From CAVTWY01 sp963738575 (lineage in GTDB: Bacteria > Pseudomonadota > Gammaproteobacteria > Burkholderiales > Burkholderiaceae_C), in assembly GCA_963738575.1 (NCBI GenBank), contig CAVTWY010000002.1:1550001-1614000 (forward strand): a stretch of 64,000 nucleotides of DNA, in the 5' to 3' direction. This document shows, one piece after another, positions 45,906 to 54,701 of this stretch (positions within the stretch are counted from its first letter, which is position 1; every line of letters begins with the position of its first letter). The notes under the pieces were generated by a model that saw nothing but the letters and a program-made list of their open reading frames with translations, did no database searches and had not been told where the DNA came from. The translations under genes and the position numbers were made by a program.

Positions 45906-45918
45906 ACCGCTTCCGCCA
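45905..45918 (+). repeat. Right copy of 14-bp direct repeat (attR-like)
   Basis: CACCGCTTCCGCCA identical to the 3' end of tRNA-Ser at 45283-45296. The flanks differ, so it is not a tRNA copy. The enclosed 608 bp hold the higA remnant and nothing else recognisable. Confidence 0.72.
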
Positions 45919-45931
45919 AGTGGCTTTACCT

Positions 45932-48475
45932 TCAAACATCAGCCGCTCGCCTCAGCGTCTCAACCACAGGGCGCTGAAGCACCTGACGCAAGCCCCACCA
46001 ACCTGCTGCCAAGGCCAGTGCAGCCCCTGAGGCACTGCCGACCAACACCACCCAAGGCGAGGCTGTCCAGTCAAACTCAAACACGTACTTGGCCAGCGCC
46101 CACCCGACAACAATGGCGGCCAATGACGCCAAGGCACCCGCCAGCGCGCCCACCCCCAGCAGCTCGGCACGCTGCACGTTGGACAGCAGGCTGCGCGCCG
46201 CGCCCATCGCGCGCATCACCGCAAACTCGCGCGCCCGCGACTCACGCGTGGCCGCCACGGCGGAAAAGAGCACCACCAACCCAGCCGCAAGCGCAAAGGC
46301 AAACAACACCTCCACCGCGCGGATCACTTGGTCCAACACGCGCTGCACTTCGGCAATGGTGGCCGACACATCGATGTTGGTGATGTTGGGAAACTCGCGC
46401 GACAGCCGGTTGTCGAACGTCGCATCTGCTTTAGGCGCTTTAAACGCAGTGACGGTGGTCGACGGCAGCTCGGGCATGGATGCACGAGGGAACATCACAA
46501 AAAAGTTAACACGCATCGAGCCCCAATCCACCTTTCGAAAACTGGTGATGCGGCCTTCCGCCATTTGGCCAGCCACGTCAAAACGCAGGCGGTCACCCAT
46601 CTTGAGCCCAAGTGTGGTGGCCAAGCCTTCTTCGACGCTTAGCGCGTCGGCCTCGTCGGCCTGCCATTGCCCCGAAGCCACCGTGTTGTGGGCTGGCAGT
46701 TTGGCGTCGTGGCTGAGATTGAACTCGCGGTCCACCAGGCGGCGGGCACGATCATTGGCATAGCTCTCAGGCGCCACGGCCGTTCCGTTGACAGCCACCA
46801 GACGCCCTCGAATCATCGGGTACCAATCAAATTGCTTCACACCAGCGGCTTGCAGCGACTGCTTGAACGCATCCCCTTGTTCTGGCTGGATGTTGATCAC
46901 GAAGCGATTGGGTGCGTCGGGTGGGGTCGCTGCACGCCAACTGGCGATCAAGTCGGTGCGCAGCAGCACCAACAGCACCAACGCCAAGAGCCCCACGCTT
47001 AGCGCCGTGACCTGCAACACGGCAAACGCTGGACGCGAGGCGATTTGGCGGGTGGCCAACAGCAACCAGCGCGGCGCATTGAACGCCGGCACCACACGCC
47101 CCAACGCCACCACTGCCAACCACGCGCACAGCGAAAAAACCGCCACCGCCACGGCAAAACCACCCACTGCAATGCCACCCAACTTGACGTCGCGCGCCAC
47201 GGCAAAAAGCAACGCTGCAAAGCCTACCGTGCCAGCCACCAGCACCAACCAGGACGCAGCGCGCAACTGGCCCATGTCACGACGCAAAACCCGCAGAGGC
47301 GGCACGCTGGCCAGCTGCAGCACTGGGGGCAAGCCAAAGCCCGCCATCAACGTCATACCAACGCCGGCACCAAACAGGGCGGGCCAAGCACGAGGCATCG
47401 GCAGCTGCGCATTGATCAAGCTGCCCAACATGGCCACGAACCCGTAGTGCACCGCAAACCCGATGGCCAACCCCAGGGCACTGGCGGCCAGCCCAATCAA
47501 TCCAAACTCAATCACGTACGACCATGCGATGGTGCGCTGGGGCGCCCCCAGCACCCGCAGCATGGCGGCGTCGTCAAGGTGGCGCGACGAAAAGTCACGT
47601 GAGGCAATCGCCACCGCCACGGCAGCCAACAGGGCAGACAGCAAGGCCACCAAATTCAAGAACTGCCCGGCGCGGTCCAACGTTTGCGTCATCTCGGGAC
47701 GCCCCGCGTCCAGGGCCTCGACGCGCAATCCTCGGATGGTTTGCGACTTGGCGTAGGCCTCGACGGCCTGCACAAACGAGCGCACTGCAGCGTCGTCACC
47801 GCGAGGTGACGCTGCCACCAAGCGGTAGGTGACACGGCTCGCAGGTTGCACAAGCCCCGTGGCCTCGAGATCGGACATGCGCAGCATGACACGCGGCGAG
47901 AACGTCGAAAAGCCAGCGCCTCGATCGGGTTCAGTCACGATGACTTTGGTGATGCGCAGGCTGGCGTCACCCAGCAGCAGGTTGTCACCAAGCGTCAACT
48001 GAAGGGCGGGTAGCAGCGCAGCGTCAACCCACACCGTGCCCGGCTCGGGGATGCCGGGGGCTTCCTGCACCGATGCGTCCGCAGCGTCAGACGATTTGAC
48101 CCGCAAGCGACCACGCAACGGGTACCCGTCGCTCACGGCTTTGACCGCAGCCAGTCGCGTTGCACCCCCTTGTGCCTCGCTGGCGCGCGCCATGCTTGGA
48201 AACGTCACGGTGGTGGAGGTTTTAAGCGCGGCCTTGTCTGCAAGTGCTTGCAATGCCGCCGGCGCGGGTTGATCGCTGGCCACAACGGCGTCTCCGCCAA
48301 TCAACGAGCGTGCATCCCGTGCCAGACCAACCTGAAGTCGGTCGGCAAAAAACCCCACGGCACTCAGCGCGGCCACAGCCAACGACACCGCCACCAGCAA
48401 CAAGCGCAACTCGCCTGCCCGCCAGTCGCGCACCAACTGGCGCAGTGCCAGGCCCCAAACGGATCCTTGATTCAT
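45932..48475 (-). CDS. FtsX-type ABC transporter permease (YbbP-like)
   Basis: An 847-residue permease with four N-terminal-to-central and four C-terminal FtsX-type helices around a large periplasmic domain, as in E. coli YbbP. The N-terminal helix follows WGLALRQLVRDWRAGELRLLLVAVSLAVA; a second FtsX cluster ends near residue 840. Such permeases usually pair with a LolD-like ATPase (YbbA), but none is adjacent here; it may be encoded elsewhere. Start ATG at 48475; the frame extends upstream. Confidence 0.82.
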   Translation of the reverse strand: MNQGSVWGLALRQLVRDWRAGELRLLLVAVSLAVAALSAVGFFADRLQVGLARDARSLIGGDAVVASDQPAPAALQALADKAALKTSTTVTFPSMARASEAQGGATRLAAVKAVSDGYPLRGRLRVKSSDAADASVQEAPGIPEPGTVWVDAALLPALQLTLGDNLLLGDASLRITKVIVTEPDRGAGFSTFSPRVMLRMSDLEATGLVQPASRVTYRLVAASPRGDDAAVRSFVQAVEAYAKSQTIRGLRVEALDAGRPEMTQTLDRAGQFLNLVALLSALLAAVAVAIASRDFSSRHLDDAAMLRVLGAPQRTIAWSYVIEFGLIGLAASALGLAIGFAVHYGFVAMLGSLINAQLPMPRAWPALFGAGVGMTLMAGFGLPPVLQLASVPPLRVLRRDMGQLRAASWLVLVAGTVGFAALLFAVARDVKLGGIAVGGFAVAVAVFSLCAWLAVVALGRVVPAFNAPRWLLLATRQIASRPAFAVLQVTALSVGLLALVLLVLLRTDLIASWRAATPPDAPNRFVINIQPEQGDAFKQSLQAAGVKQFDWYPMIRGRLVAVNGTAVAPESYANDRARRLVDREFNLSHDAKLPAHNTVASGQWQADEADALSVEEGLATTLGLKMGDRLRFDVAGQMAEGRITSFRKVDWGSMRVNFFVMFPRASMPELPSTTVTAFKAPKADATFDNRLSREFPNITNIDVSATIAEVQRVLDQVIRAVEVLFAFALAAGLVVLFSAVAATRESRAREFAVMRAMGAARSLLSNVQRAELLGVGALAGALASLAAIVVGWALAKYVFEFDWTASPWVVLVGSASGAALALAAGWWGLRQVLQRPVVETLRRAADV

Positions 48476-48564
48476 GGGCTCAACCCTACACCATCGACCC
48501 AGTCGAACGTGGTGTGCGACCGATTTGAACCTGCGCAAGCCGGTTTTTGCGTCCAATCCATCTT

Positions 48565-49419
48565 ATGACGACCACGCTACCCTCCCTCTTTTTGTCGCAC
48601 GGCTCACCCATGACGGCCCTGGAACCAGGAGACGCAGGCGCGTTCATGCGGCGTCTGGGTCCGGCCATCGACGCCGCCTTTGGTCGCCCGAAAGCCATCG
48701 TCATGGTGTCGGCGCACACCATGACGCGCGAACCCGTGGTGCTGGCAGCAGCCCAGCACCCCACCATTCACGACTTTGGTGGCTTTGACCCCAAGCTGCA
48801 AACGTTGCGCTACGACGCCCCGGGTGACCCCCCGCTGGCCAAACACGTGCTGCAACTCCTGATCAACGCGGGCCTACCGGGACACATGGTTGCTGAGGGC
48901 GGCCTCGACCATGGCATCTGGACGGTGCTGCGCTACGTTTACCCAGAAACCAACATCCCTGTGGTGCCATTGGCTTGGGTGCCAACCTGGGCAGCGGCAC
49001 GCCAGTTTGAACTGGGGGAGGCACTGGCGCCGCTGCGTCGCGAGGGTGTGTTGTTGATCGGAAGTGGAAGCATCACGCACAACTTGCGCTTGTTCATGGG
49101 CAACCAGTTTTTGCTTGAGTCACCTGAAGTCCCCGAGAGTTTGGCGTTTCGCGAGTGGTTTGCCAGCACTTCAGCGCAAAGCGATTGGGATGCACTGTTG
49201 GACTACCGGCACCGCGCGCCCCACGCGGTGGCCATGCACCCTACCGACGAGCATTTACTGCCGTGGCACGTCGCCGCTGGCGCGGCGGGGCGCATCGCGC
49301 CACCCCTGCGCTTGCACAGCGGCGCCGCCTACGGGTGCATTGGCATGGACGCTTACGCCTTTGGTCCAGAAGCGCAGTTGTTGCGGCAAACCTTGGCGGC
49401 TTCAGCACCAAACACTTAA
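48565..49419 (+). CDS. YgiD-type extradiol dioxygenase (4,5-DOPA dioxygenase family)
   Basis: A 284-residue class III extradiol ring-cleavage enzyme. Conserved ligands: LSHGSP (residues 10-15), SAHTM, HDFGGF (about 69-74), GGLDHGIW (about 115-122) and GSGSITHNL near residue 168. E. coli YgiD acts on DOPA; the true substrate is unknown. Divergent from the permease with 89 bp between. Confidence 0.87.
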   Translation: MTTTLPSLFLSHGSPMTALEPGDAGAFMRRLGPAIDAAFGRPKAIVMVSAHTMTREPVVLAAAQHPTIHDFGGFDPKLQTLRYDAPGDPPLAKHVLQLLINAGLPGHMVAEGGLDHGIWTVLRYVYPETNIPVVPLAWVPTWAAARQFELGEALAPLRREGVLLIGSGSITHNLRLFMGNQFLLESPEVPESLAFREWFASTSAQSDWDALLDYRHRAPHAVAMHPTDEHLLPWHVAAGAAGRIAPPLRLHSGAAYGCIGMDAYAFGPEAQLLRQTLAASAPNT

Positions 49420-49437
49420 GCGCTGCGCGCTGCCGAC

Positions 49438-51033
49438 TCAGGGAACAGTCACCCAACGCAAGTCCAACACGTCGTTGGGTGCATGCGTGACTTGCACGCC
49501 GCGTTTCATCACCCAGTTGTGATGCCGGCGGTACAGCGGCACCAGCGGCAGGTCATCTTGCAGGATGCCAAGCACATCGCCCACCATGGCGCGGCGCTTG
49601 TCGATGTTGGGCTCCACGCGCATGCCATCAATCAATGCGTCGAGCTTGGCGTTGCTGTAGCGCCCCGCATTGAAGGCGCCGCCACTTTGGCCATCGTGTG
49701 TTCGAACGATCGAGTGAAACACGTTCCACGCATCGGTGCCGGGGGACCAACCAAATTCAAGCAAGCTGCCAGTGGCCTGGGTCAATTTAGGGAAGAAAAG
49801 CGAGCTCGGTGACGGCTGAAAACCAGCCCGAATGCCCACTTTTTCGAGCATTGCAGCGGCGGCCTGGCACACCGCCGCCCGAAACGCGACGTTGACACAA
49901 TCCATTTGCACGCTGAAGCCATCGGCGTACCCCGCCTCTTTGAGCAGGGCTTTGGCGGCCATGGGGTCATGCGCAGGGCGCTTGTCGAACGAGGCGACAT
50001 GGCCATCCACCAACGGCGAAATGAACGAACCCGTCGGCGTTCCCTGGCCGCGAAGCACTTGCTTGGCGATCAAGTCCACATCGATGGCCAACTGCACCGC
50101 GCGGCGCACACGCACGTCTTTGAAGGGGTTGCGCCCTTTCACGTCACTGCCTTGCAATTCATGGCGGTGCTGGTCAAACGCCAAGTACTGCGTGCCAATG
50201 TCAGAGGTTTCACTGACCACCAGCGCCGTGTCACGCTTCAAGCGCGGCAAATCCTGAAACGGCGGATCAAAAACGAAATCAACCTGGTTGGATGCCAAAG
50301 CAGCCAGGCGCGTGGCGTCCGACTGAATCACCACGAAGCTCACCTCGTCCACATTGCTCGTGGCTGCACGCGAGCCATGGCCCCACCAAGCACGGTGCGC
50401 CTTCAGCGTGGTGCGCACATCAGCCTCGTAGCGCACCAACATGAAGGGGCCGGTGCCATTGGCGTTGCGCACGGCGTGGGTTTCTTGCTTGCCGTTGTAA
50501 TCTTGGGGTCTGCCAACGCCATGCTTGTCGGCCCATGCTTTGCTCATCATGCCCACCAACCACAGCTTCTCGGGCAGCACGGCGTCGGGCGCCGACGTCA
50601 GCACATCGATGGTGTTGGCGTTGATCTTTCGCGCACCCGTGATGCCGCGCATCTGGTTGGCACGTTGCGACGTTTTCTCAAGTGCCCGACCCATCGAGAA
50701 CACAGCGTCGTCGGCGGTGAACAGCGTGCCATCATGAAAGCGTACCCCTTCACGCAGTTGAAACCGCCAGGTGGTTGCATCCACCATGCTCCATGACGTG
50801 GCCAACGCCGGCTCGAGCTTGAAGGTGCGGTCGCGTGTCACCAGCCCTTCGTAGATCTGCGACGCCAAACGCGTGTGGTACAGCAACGCCAGCGCGTGCG
50901 GGTCCATGGTCTGCGGGTCAAAAGCGCTGGCCACCCGAAGGACTTTGCCTTGGGGCTGCGCATGGGCTGCCGTTGTTGCACAAAGGATGGCAACGCTCAG
51001 TGCTTGAATCAGCCTTGCAAGGCACGCGCGCAT
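49438..51033 (-). CDS. ABC transporter substrate-binding protein, family 5 (peptide/nickel type)
   Basis: A 531-residue periplasmic solute-binding protein. A signal peptide (MRACLARLIQALSVAILCATTAAHA) precedes the mature protein; the SBP_bac_5 domain shows the conserved DPQTMDPHALALLYH start and WRFQLREGVRFHDGT. Probably binds oligopeptides or similar ligands. No matching permease or ATPase is adjacent. Start ATG at 51033 with AGGAGA 6 bases upstream. Confidence 0.88.
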   Translation of the reverse strand: MRACLARLIQALSVAILCATTAAHAQPQGKVLRVASAFDPQTMDPHALALLYHTRLASQIYEGLVTRDRTFKLEPALATSWSMVDATTWRFQLREGVRFHDGTLFTADDAVFSMGRALEKTSQRANQMRGITGARKINANTIDVLTSAPDAVLPEKLWLVGMMSKAWADKHGVGRPQDYNGKQETHAVRNANGTGPFMLVRYEADVRTTLKAHRAWWGHGSRAATSNVDEVSFVVIQSDATRLAALASNQVDFVFDPPFQDLPRLKRDTALVVSETSDIGTQYLAFDQHRHELQGSDVKGRNPFKDVRVRRAVQLAIDVDLIAKQVLRGQGTPTGSFISPLVDGHVASFDKRPAHDPMAAKALLKEAGYADGFSVQMDCVNVAFRAAVCQAAAAMLEKVGIRAGFQPSPSSLFFPKLTQATGSLLEFGWSPGTDAWNVFHSIVRTHDGQSGGAFNAGRYSNAKLDALIDGMRVEPNIDKRRAMVGDVLGILQDDLPLVPLYRRHHNWVMKRGVQVTHAPNDVLDLRWVTVP

Positions 51034-51073
51034 GAGGTCTCCTTTTGCTGGGTGATACGACGCCAGGGTCTGT

Positions 51074-52219
51074 CTATTTGTTCGGTGTTGGCAAGGTCCC
51101 GACCACACCCTGAACAAACCAATCCATGGTGGCGATGGCTTGGTCTGCCATGACGGTCCCAGCAGGCTGACGCTCGCGACCTGCCTGGTCGACCAAGCGA
51201 CCAAAAAACGGGCCGTCTCGTCCTGCCATCAACGCTGCCTGCCGCGTTTGCACGTCGCGTCGGACGGCTGCAGGCAGCGATGGGTCTATCGCATCGAGGC
51301 GCACCATGCCGTCTTTCATGCCGCCCCAGGTCTGCCGAGGCGCCCAGTTGTTGTTCAGCACGGATTGCGCCAATTGCGTGTAATGGCCGCTCCAGTCGGC
51401 AACGATGGCGGCCAGTTGCGCCGTGGGGGCATGGGACCGCATGTCGCTTTGGTAGCCCACCAAACGAACACCACGCGCCTGCGCCACCTGGGGCACTGCA
51501 GGCGAGCCGCTGTGGTTCGTCAAGACGTCGGCGCCAGCATTCACCAGCGCTTGCGCCGCATCCCGTTCACGCGCCGGGTCAAACCACGTGTTGAGCCAAA
51601 GCACCCGCACTTCGCCTTGGGGGTTGGCGGCGCGCAGGCCCAGCGTGAACGCGTTGATGCCTTGAATGACTTCGGGCACCGGAAAACCCGCAACGTACCC
51701 TGCAACACCGTTGGCACTGCTGCGGCCAGCCAAATAACCCGCAAGCCAGCGTGCCTCGTAAAACCGCGCGTTGTAGGTGGCCAAGTTCTTGGCCACTTTG
51801 TTGCCCCCAGCGTGCTCAATCACCACGTTAGGGTGATCGGCGGCCACCCGCAGTGCGGGCTCCAAGTAACCAAAGCTGGTGGCCACGATCACCCGAGCGC
51901 CTTGAGCCACCATGTCACGCATCACCCGCTCACTGTCGGCGCCCTCGGGCACAGCCTCTACGAAGCGGGTGGAAACCTTGTCACCCAGGGCGCGCGCCAT
52001 GGCCATTCGGGCGCGGTCGTGTTCAAACGTCCAGCCACTTTGCCCGACAGGGCTGACGTAAACGAAGCCCATGTCGAGCGGCGGTGCAGCATGGGCTGGC
52101 GCGGCAAACAACCCCGTGCTGAGCACGATGGACTTGAGCACGCACAAACCCGTGTTGCACCGCGCAGTGGCGCGCAAGTCCACCCTTCGTCGCACCCAAG
52201 AAAAGCTACGTTCAATCAA
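51074..52219 (-). CDS. BMP-family (PnrA-like) substrate-binding protein
   Basis: A 381-residue basic-membrane-protein family binding protein, the periplasmic component of nucleoside/purine ABC importers. After an N-terminal basic segment and helix (about 20-43) ending AAPAHAA-P, the domain begins LDMGFVYVSPVGQSGWTFEHD and includes VRVLWLNTWFDP and TNHSGSPAVPQVA. It lies just upstream, in transcription order, of the family 5 binding protein on the same strand; no permease genes are nearby. Confidence 0.85.
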   Translation of the reverse strand: MIERSFSWVRRRVDLRATARCNTGLCVLKSIVLSTGLFAAPAHAAPPLDMGFVYVSPVGQSGWTFEHDRARMAMARALGDKVSTRFVEAVPEGADSERVMRDMVAQGARVIVATSFGYLEPALRVAADHPNVVIEHAGGNKVAKNLATYNARFYEARWLAGYLAGRSSANGVAGYVAGFPVPEVIQGINAFTLGLRAANPQGEVRVLWLNTWFDPARERDAAQALVNAGADVLTNHSGSPAVPQVAQARGVRLVGYQSDMRSHAPTAQLAAIVADWSGHYTQLAQSVLNNNWAPRQTWGGMKDGMVRLDAIDPSLPAAVRRDVQTRQAALMAGRDGPFFGRLVDQAGRERQPAGTVMADQAIATMDWFVQGVVGTLPTPNK

Positions 52220-52345
52220 TTCCCGAACCCCCAGCCACTTTCAATGGCATCCATTGTCACGGCAAATGGGGGCCTCGTTTTGCGCCAAGTTTGCGCGCGG
52301 CCTCCGGTGGCACGGGCACGACCGGCCACAGCGCTTAACGGGCTG

Positions 52346-53224
52346 TTAACGCTTGGCGGTTGATGGGCCAGCAAACCCGTGCTCAACCACCCATGCCGCA
52401 ACTCGCTCAACGTCTTGGCAGTGCGACATTTTGCCAAGCAGTGATTTTTTCAAGAAAGGGTGCCCTGCATCAAGCAGCTCAAAGGCGCGACTCAACGTAG
52501 CGTCACCTCCGACTTGGTCAATTTTTGAGTAGAGGAACGACCCGACAGACATCGACTGCGCCGCCACACGCGCCAGTGGCACTTCTTGACGCGCCACAAC
52601 GTGGTCACTCCAGTTGTAGCAAAAGCGCTCCGACAAGATGCTGGCTAGCGCGTTCAATCGCTGTGGCGTCACGTCTTTCAGTATCCACGCATAACTCTGA
52701 ATGTGGTTTTCATCGCCATTGAGCGCCGTCAATCCCGTGAGATCCCAAGCAGCTTCGAGCAAAAACGGTCGCAGGTCCACCACCGGACCCCAAACGGAGT
52801 CGTTCAATACAAACGCGGTGGAGCCAGGCGCATGGGCAGCAATGTCAAGCAACCCCAGGGTGTACCCAGAAATGTCATAGCCAGCCAGCGCCTTCCAATG
52901 CAAACCGTCCGCCAGCTGATGCAACTCCTTGGGCACCAGGTTGGGTTCGGGGGCAGCACAAACCACATGCACACACAGACCCATGTCCTTGATGTTGCGA
53001 AGGGCCAGGCGTTGACCCTGACTGAGCGCACCCCTGGGCGCGTACAAAAAGTAAACGATCCAAGGCGCTAGACCACTCGGCTTACGCAACAACGCGTGTT
53101 GCGGAAAGTGGGCTTTCGAGCGCCAGGCACGGGCTCGCTCCCAGCGGACCTGCCAAGACGATGCGCTCGGCTGGAAGTTCCAGTGGTTGGTGAAATCCGG
53201 AATCAGGCGATAGACCATGGGCAC
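52346..53224 (-). CDS. RgpF-like glycosyltransferase
   Basis: A 292-residue protein resembling rhamnan-synthesis F (RgpF) enzymes. Typical segments are PWIVYFLYAPRGALSQGQRLALRNI (about residues 54-78), the substrate-site motif AFVLNDSVWGPV with its DS and the C-terminal hydrophobic helices. It is probably cytoplasmic or membrane-associated and transfers sugar in polysaccharide assembly. Last gene of the minus-strand eps locus. Starts MPMVYRLIPDF; ATG at 53218 is an alternative. Confidence 0.6.
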   Translation of the reverse strand: MPMVYRLIPDFTNHWNFQPSASSWQVRWERARAWRSKAHFPQHALLRKPSGLAPWIVYFLYAPRGALSQGQRLALRNIKDMGLCVHVVCAAPEPNLVPKELHQLADGLHWKALAGYDISGYTLGLLDIAAHAPGSTAFVLNDSVWGPVVDLRPFLLEAAWDLTGLTALNGDENHIQSYAWILKDVTPQRLNALASILSERFCYNWSDHVVARQEVPLARVAAQSMSVGSFLYSKIDQVGGDATLSRAFELLDAGHPFLKKSLLGKMSHCQDVERVAAWVVEHGFAGPSTAKR

Positions 53225-53270
53225 GGCAGGTCAGCGAGGCAAACAATCCGTTGCCCCGGTTTATGGATTG

Positions 53271-54656
53271 TCAGGGGGTCCACCCCAAGACGCGAGACAC
53301 GGCCCAGGCAACGATCCATCCCAGCGCGTAACCCAGGGGCCAAAACAACAACAGTTGAGCCTCGCGCCGCAAACTCAGCAACCCATGACGGTGATCCAAA
53401 TACAAGAAGACCGGCACGGTAACTGCCAAGTGAAGTGCAATGGCCCAGTAAACGCCTTGGATGCCAAAAAAGTGATGCGCCGCCGGCAACAGTGCAAACA
53501 ATGCCACCAGTTTCACGAAGCTGACAATTGTCAAATACTTGGTGTGTCCTAGCGCCATGTAGGCACTGCCCGCAATCGAATAGCGGGTGAACAACAGGCC
53601 AAACGCCAGCGTCTTGAGAATGCCGCCCGCACCATGGTACCGATCGTCGTACAAAACCCTGATGATCGTCTCGCCCGTAGCGACCATGAACCCCGATGCA
53701 GCCACGATGGCCGCGTCCGTGCGCATCCGCAACTTCCAGTAAACCTGACGCAATCGTGCCGGATCTGACCGCACCACCTCACTGAAAGCCGGCGTTGCAA
53801 CGGCACTGAACAAGCGCCATGCAACGGTATCGACCGCCTGCGCCAATGTCAGTGCGATGTGATAGAGCGCCAGCTGAGATTGCGTGGACCACGCACCCAG
53901 CAACAGGCGGTCCCCGTTGAGCGCAAGCACATGCATGGCAGATGATGCAATGATCCAACGCCCAAATCGAAAGATCTCAAGGGCGTACTCCCGATGGAGG
54001 CGAAACTTGACCTTGCGGCCTTTGAGCCACCAATGGCTCAAAGCAACGTAAGCAATTTCGCCAACGTACGTTCCAAACACGAGTGGCCAAACAGACTTCG
54101 AAAACGCCGCCATGATGATCATGGACACGACTTGGATCGCCAAGCCAATGAACGTAATCAGCGCCACAGGTTTTTGGTCCAACGCACGCTCGGCAAGGAA
54201 CATGTTGGACGACGCGCACCCATGAATCACTGCGGTGAATGTCGCCACCACAATCACCAAAGGCAGTTCGGGCGCCGCGTAAACCGACATGGGTGCAAAC
54301 GAGCCACGTTTTTGCATCCAAAGAATGACCCCTGCAACGGCGCTGCAGGCGACCCAAATCGCCAAGCCTCGCAAGATTGACATGGCCCACGCTGTGTCGA
54401 GCATGTCGGGATGACTGCCACGCTCGCTTTGCACCACCGTTTGCTGGACGCCAATGTCAGCCAGCAAACCCACTACCACCATGATGACAGCCATCAGGGC
54501 CATGAGCCCAAACAGATCTGGCGCAAGCATGCGCGTCAAAACAAGGCTGGAGCCCAAGCGCAGAAACTGCGCACCCATGTGTCCCAACACCGACCAGCTA
54601 CCAGCCTTGAGAACCCTGTCGCGAAACGAACGTGGAGCCTGCGCGCTGGGTGTCAT
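53271..54656 (-). CDS. Polysaccharide flippase (Wzx/MATE-like)
   Basis: A 461-residue membrane protein with about twelve helices and the MVF/Wzx opening GSWSVLGHMGAQFLRLGSSLVLTRMLAPDLFGLMALM (residues 19-54). It would flip undecaprenyl-linked repeat units across the inner membrane. The start ATG at 54656 gives MTPSAQAPRSFRDRV. It is placed between the O-antigen ligase-like gene and the RgpF-like glycosyltransferase. Confidence 0.82.
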   Translation of the reverse strand: MTPSAQAPRSFRDRVLKAGSWSVLGHMGAQFLRLGSSLVLTRMLAPDLFGLMALMAVIMVVVGLLADIGVQQTVVQSERGSHPDMLDTAWAMSILRGLAIWVACSAVAGVILWMQKRGSFAPMSVYAAPELPLVIVVATFTAVIHGCASSNMFLAERALDQKPVALITFIGLAIQVVSMIIMAAFSKSVWPLVFGTYVGEIAYVALSHWWLKGRKVKFRLHREYALEIFRFGRWIIASSAMHVLALNGDRLLLGAWSTQSQLALYHIALTLAQAVDTVAWRLFSAVATPAFSEVVRSDPARLRQVYWKLRMRTDAAIVAASGFMVATGETIIRVLYDDRYHGAGGILKTLAFGLLFTRYSIAGSAYMALGHTKYLTIVSFVKLVALFALLPAAHHFFGIQGVYWAIALHLAVTVPVFLYLDHRHGLLSLRREAQLLLFWPLGYALGWIVAWAVSRVLGWTP

Positions 54657-54701
54657 GGGTTGACGCCACAAGATGCGCAGAAACAGTTGAAGTGCCGCAC
54701 G

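Noticed and set aside
45905..45918. A second tRNA-Ser gene
   Set aside because: Only the last 14 bases match; no D-arm, anticodon arm or T-arm is present upstream.
45566..45919. A 117-codon minus-strand gene in the higA segment
   Set aside because: No similarity to a toxin and no ribosome-binding site; the plus strand carries the antitoxin remnant.
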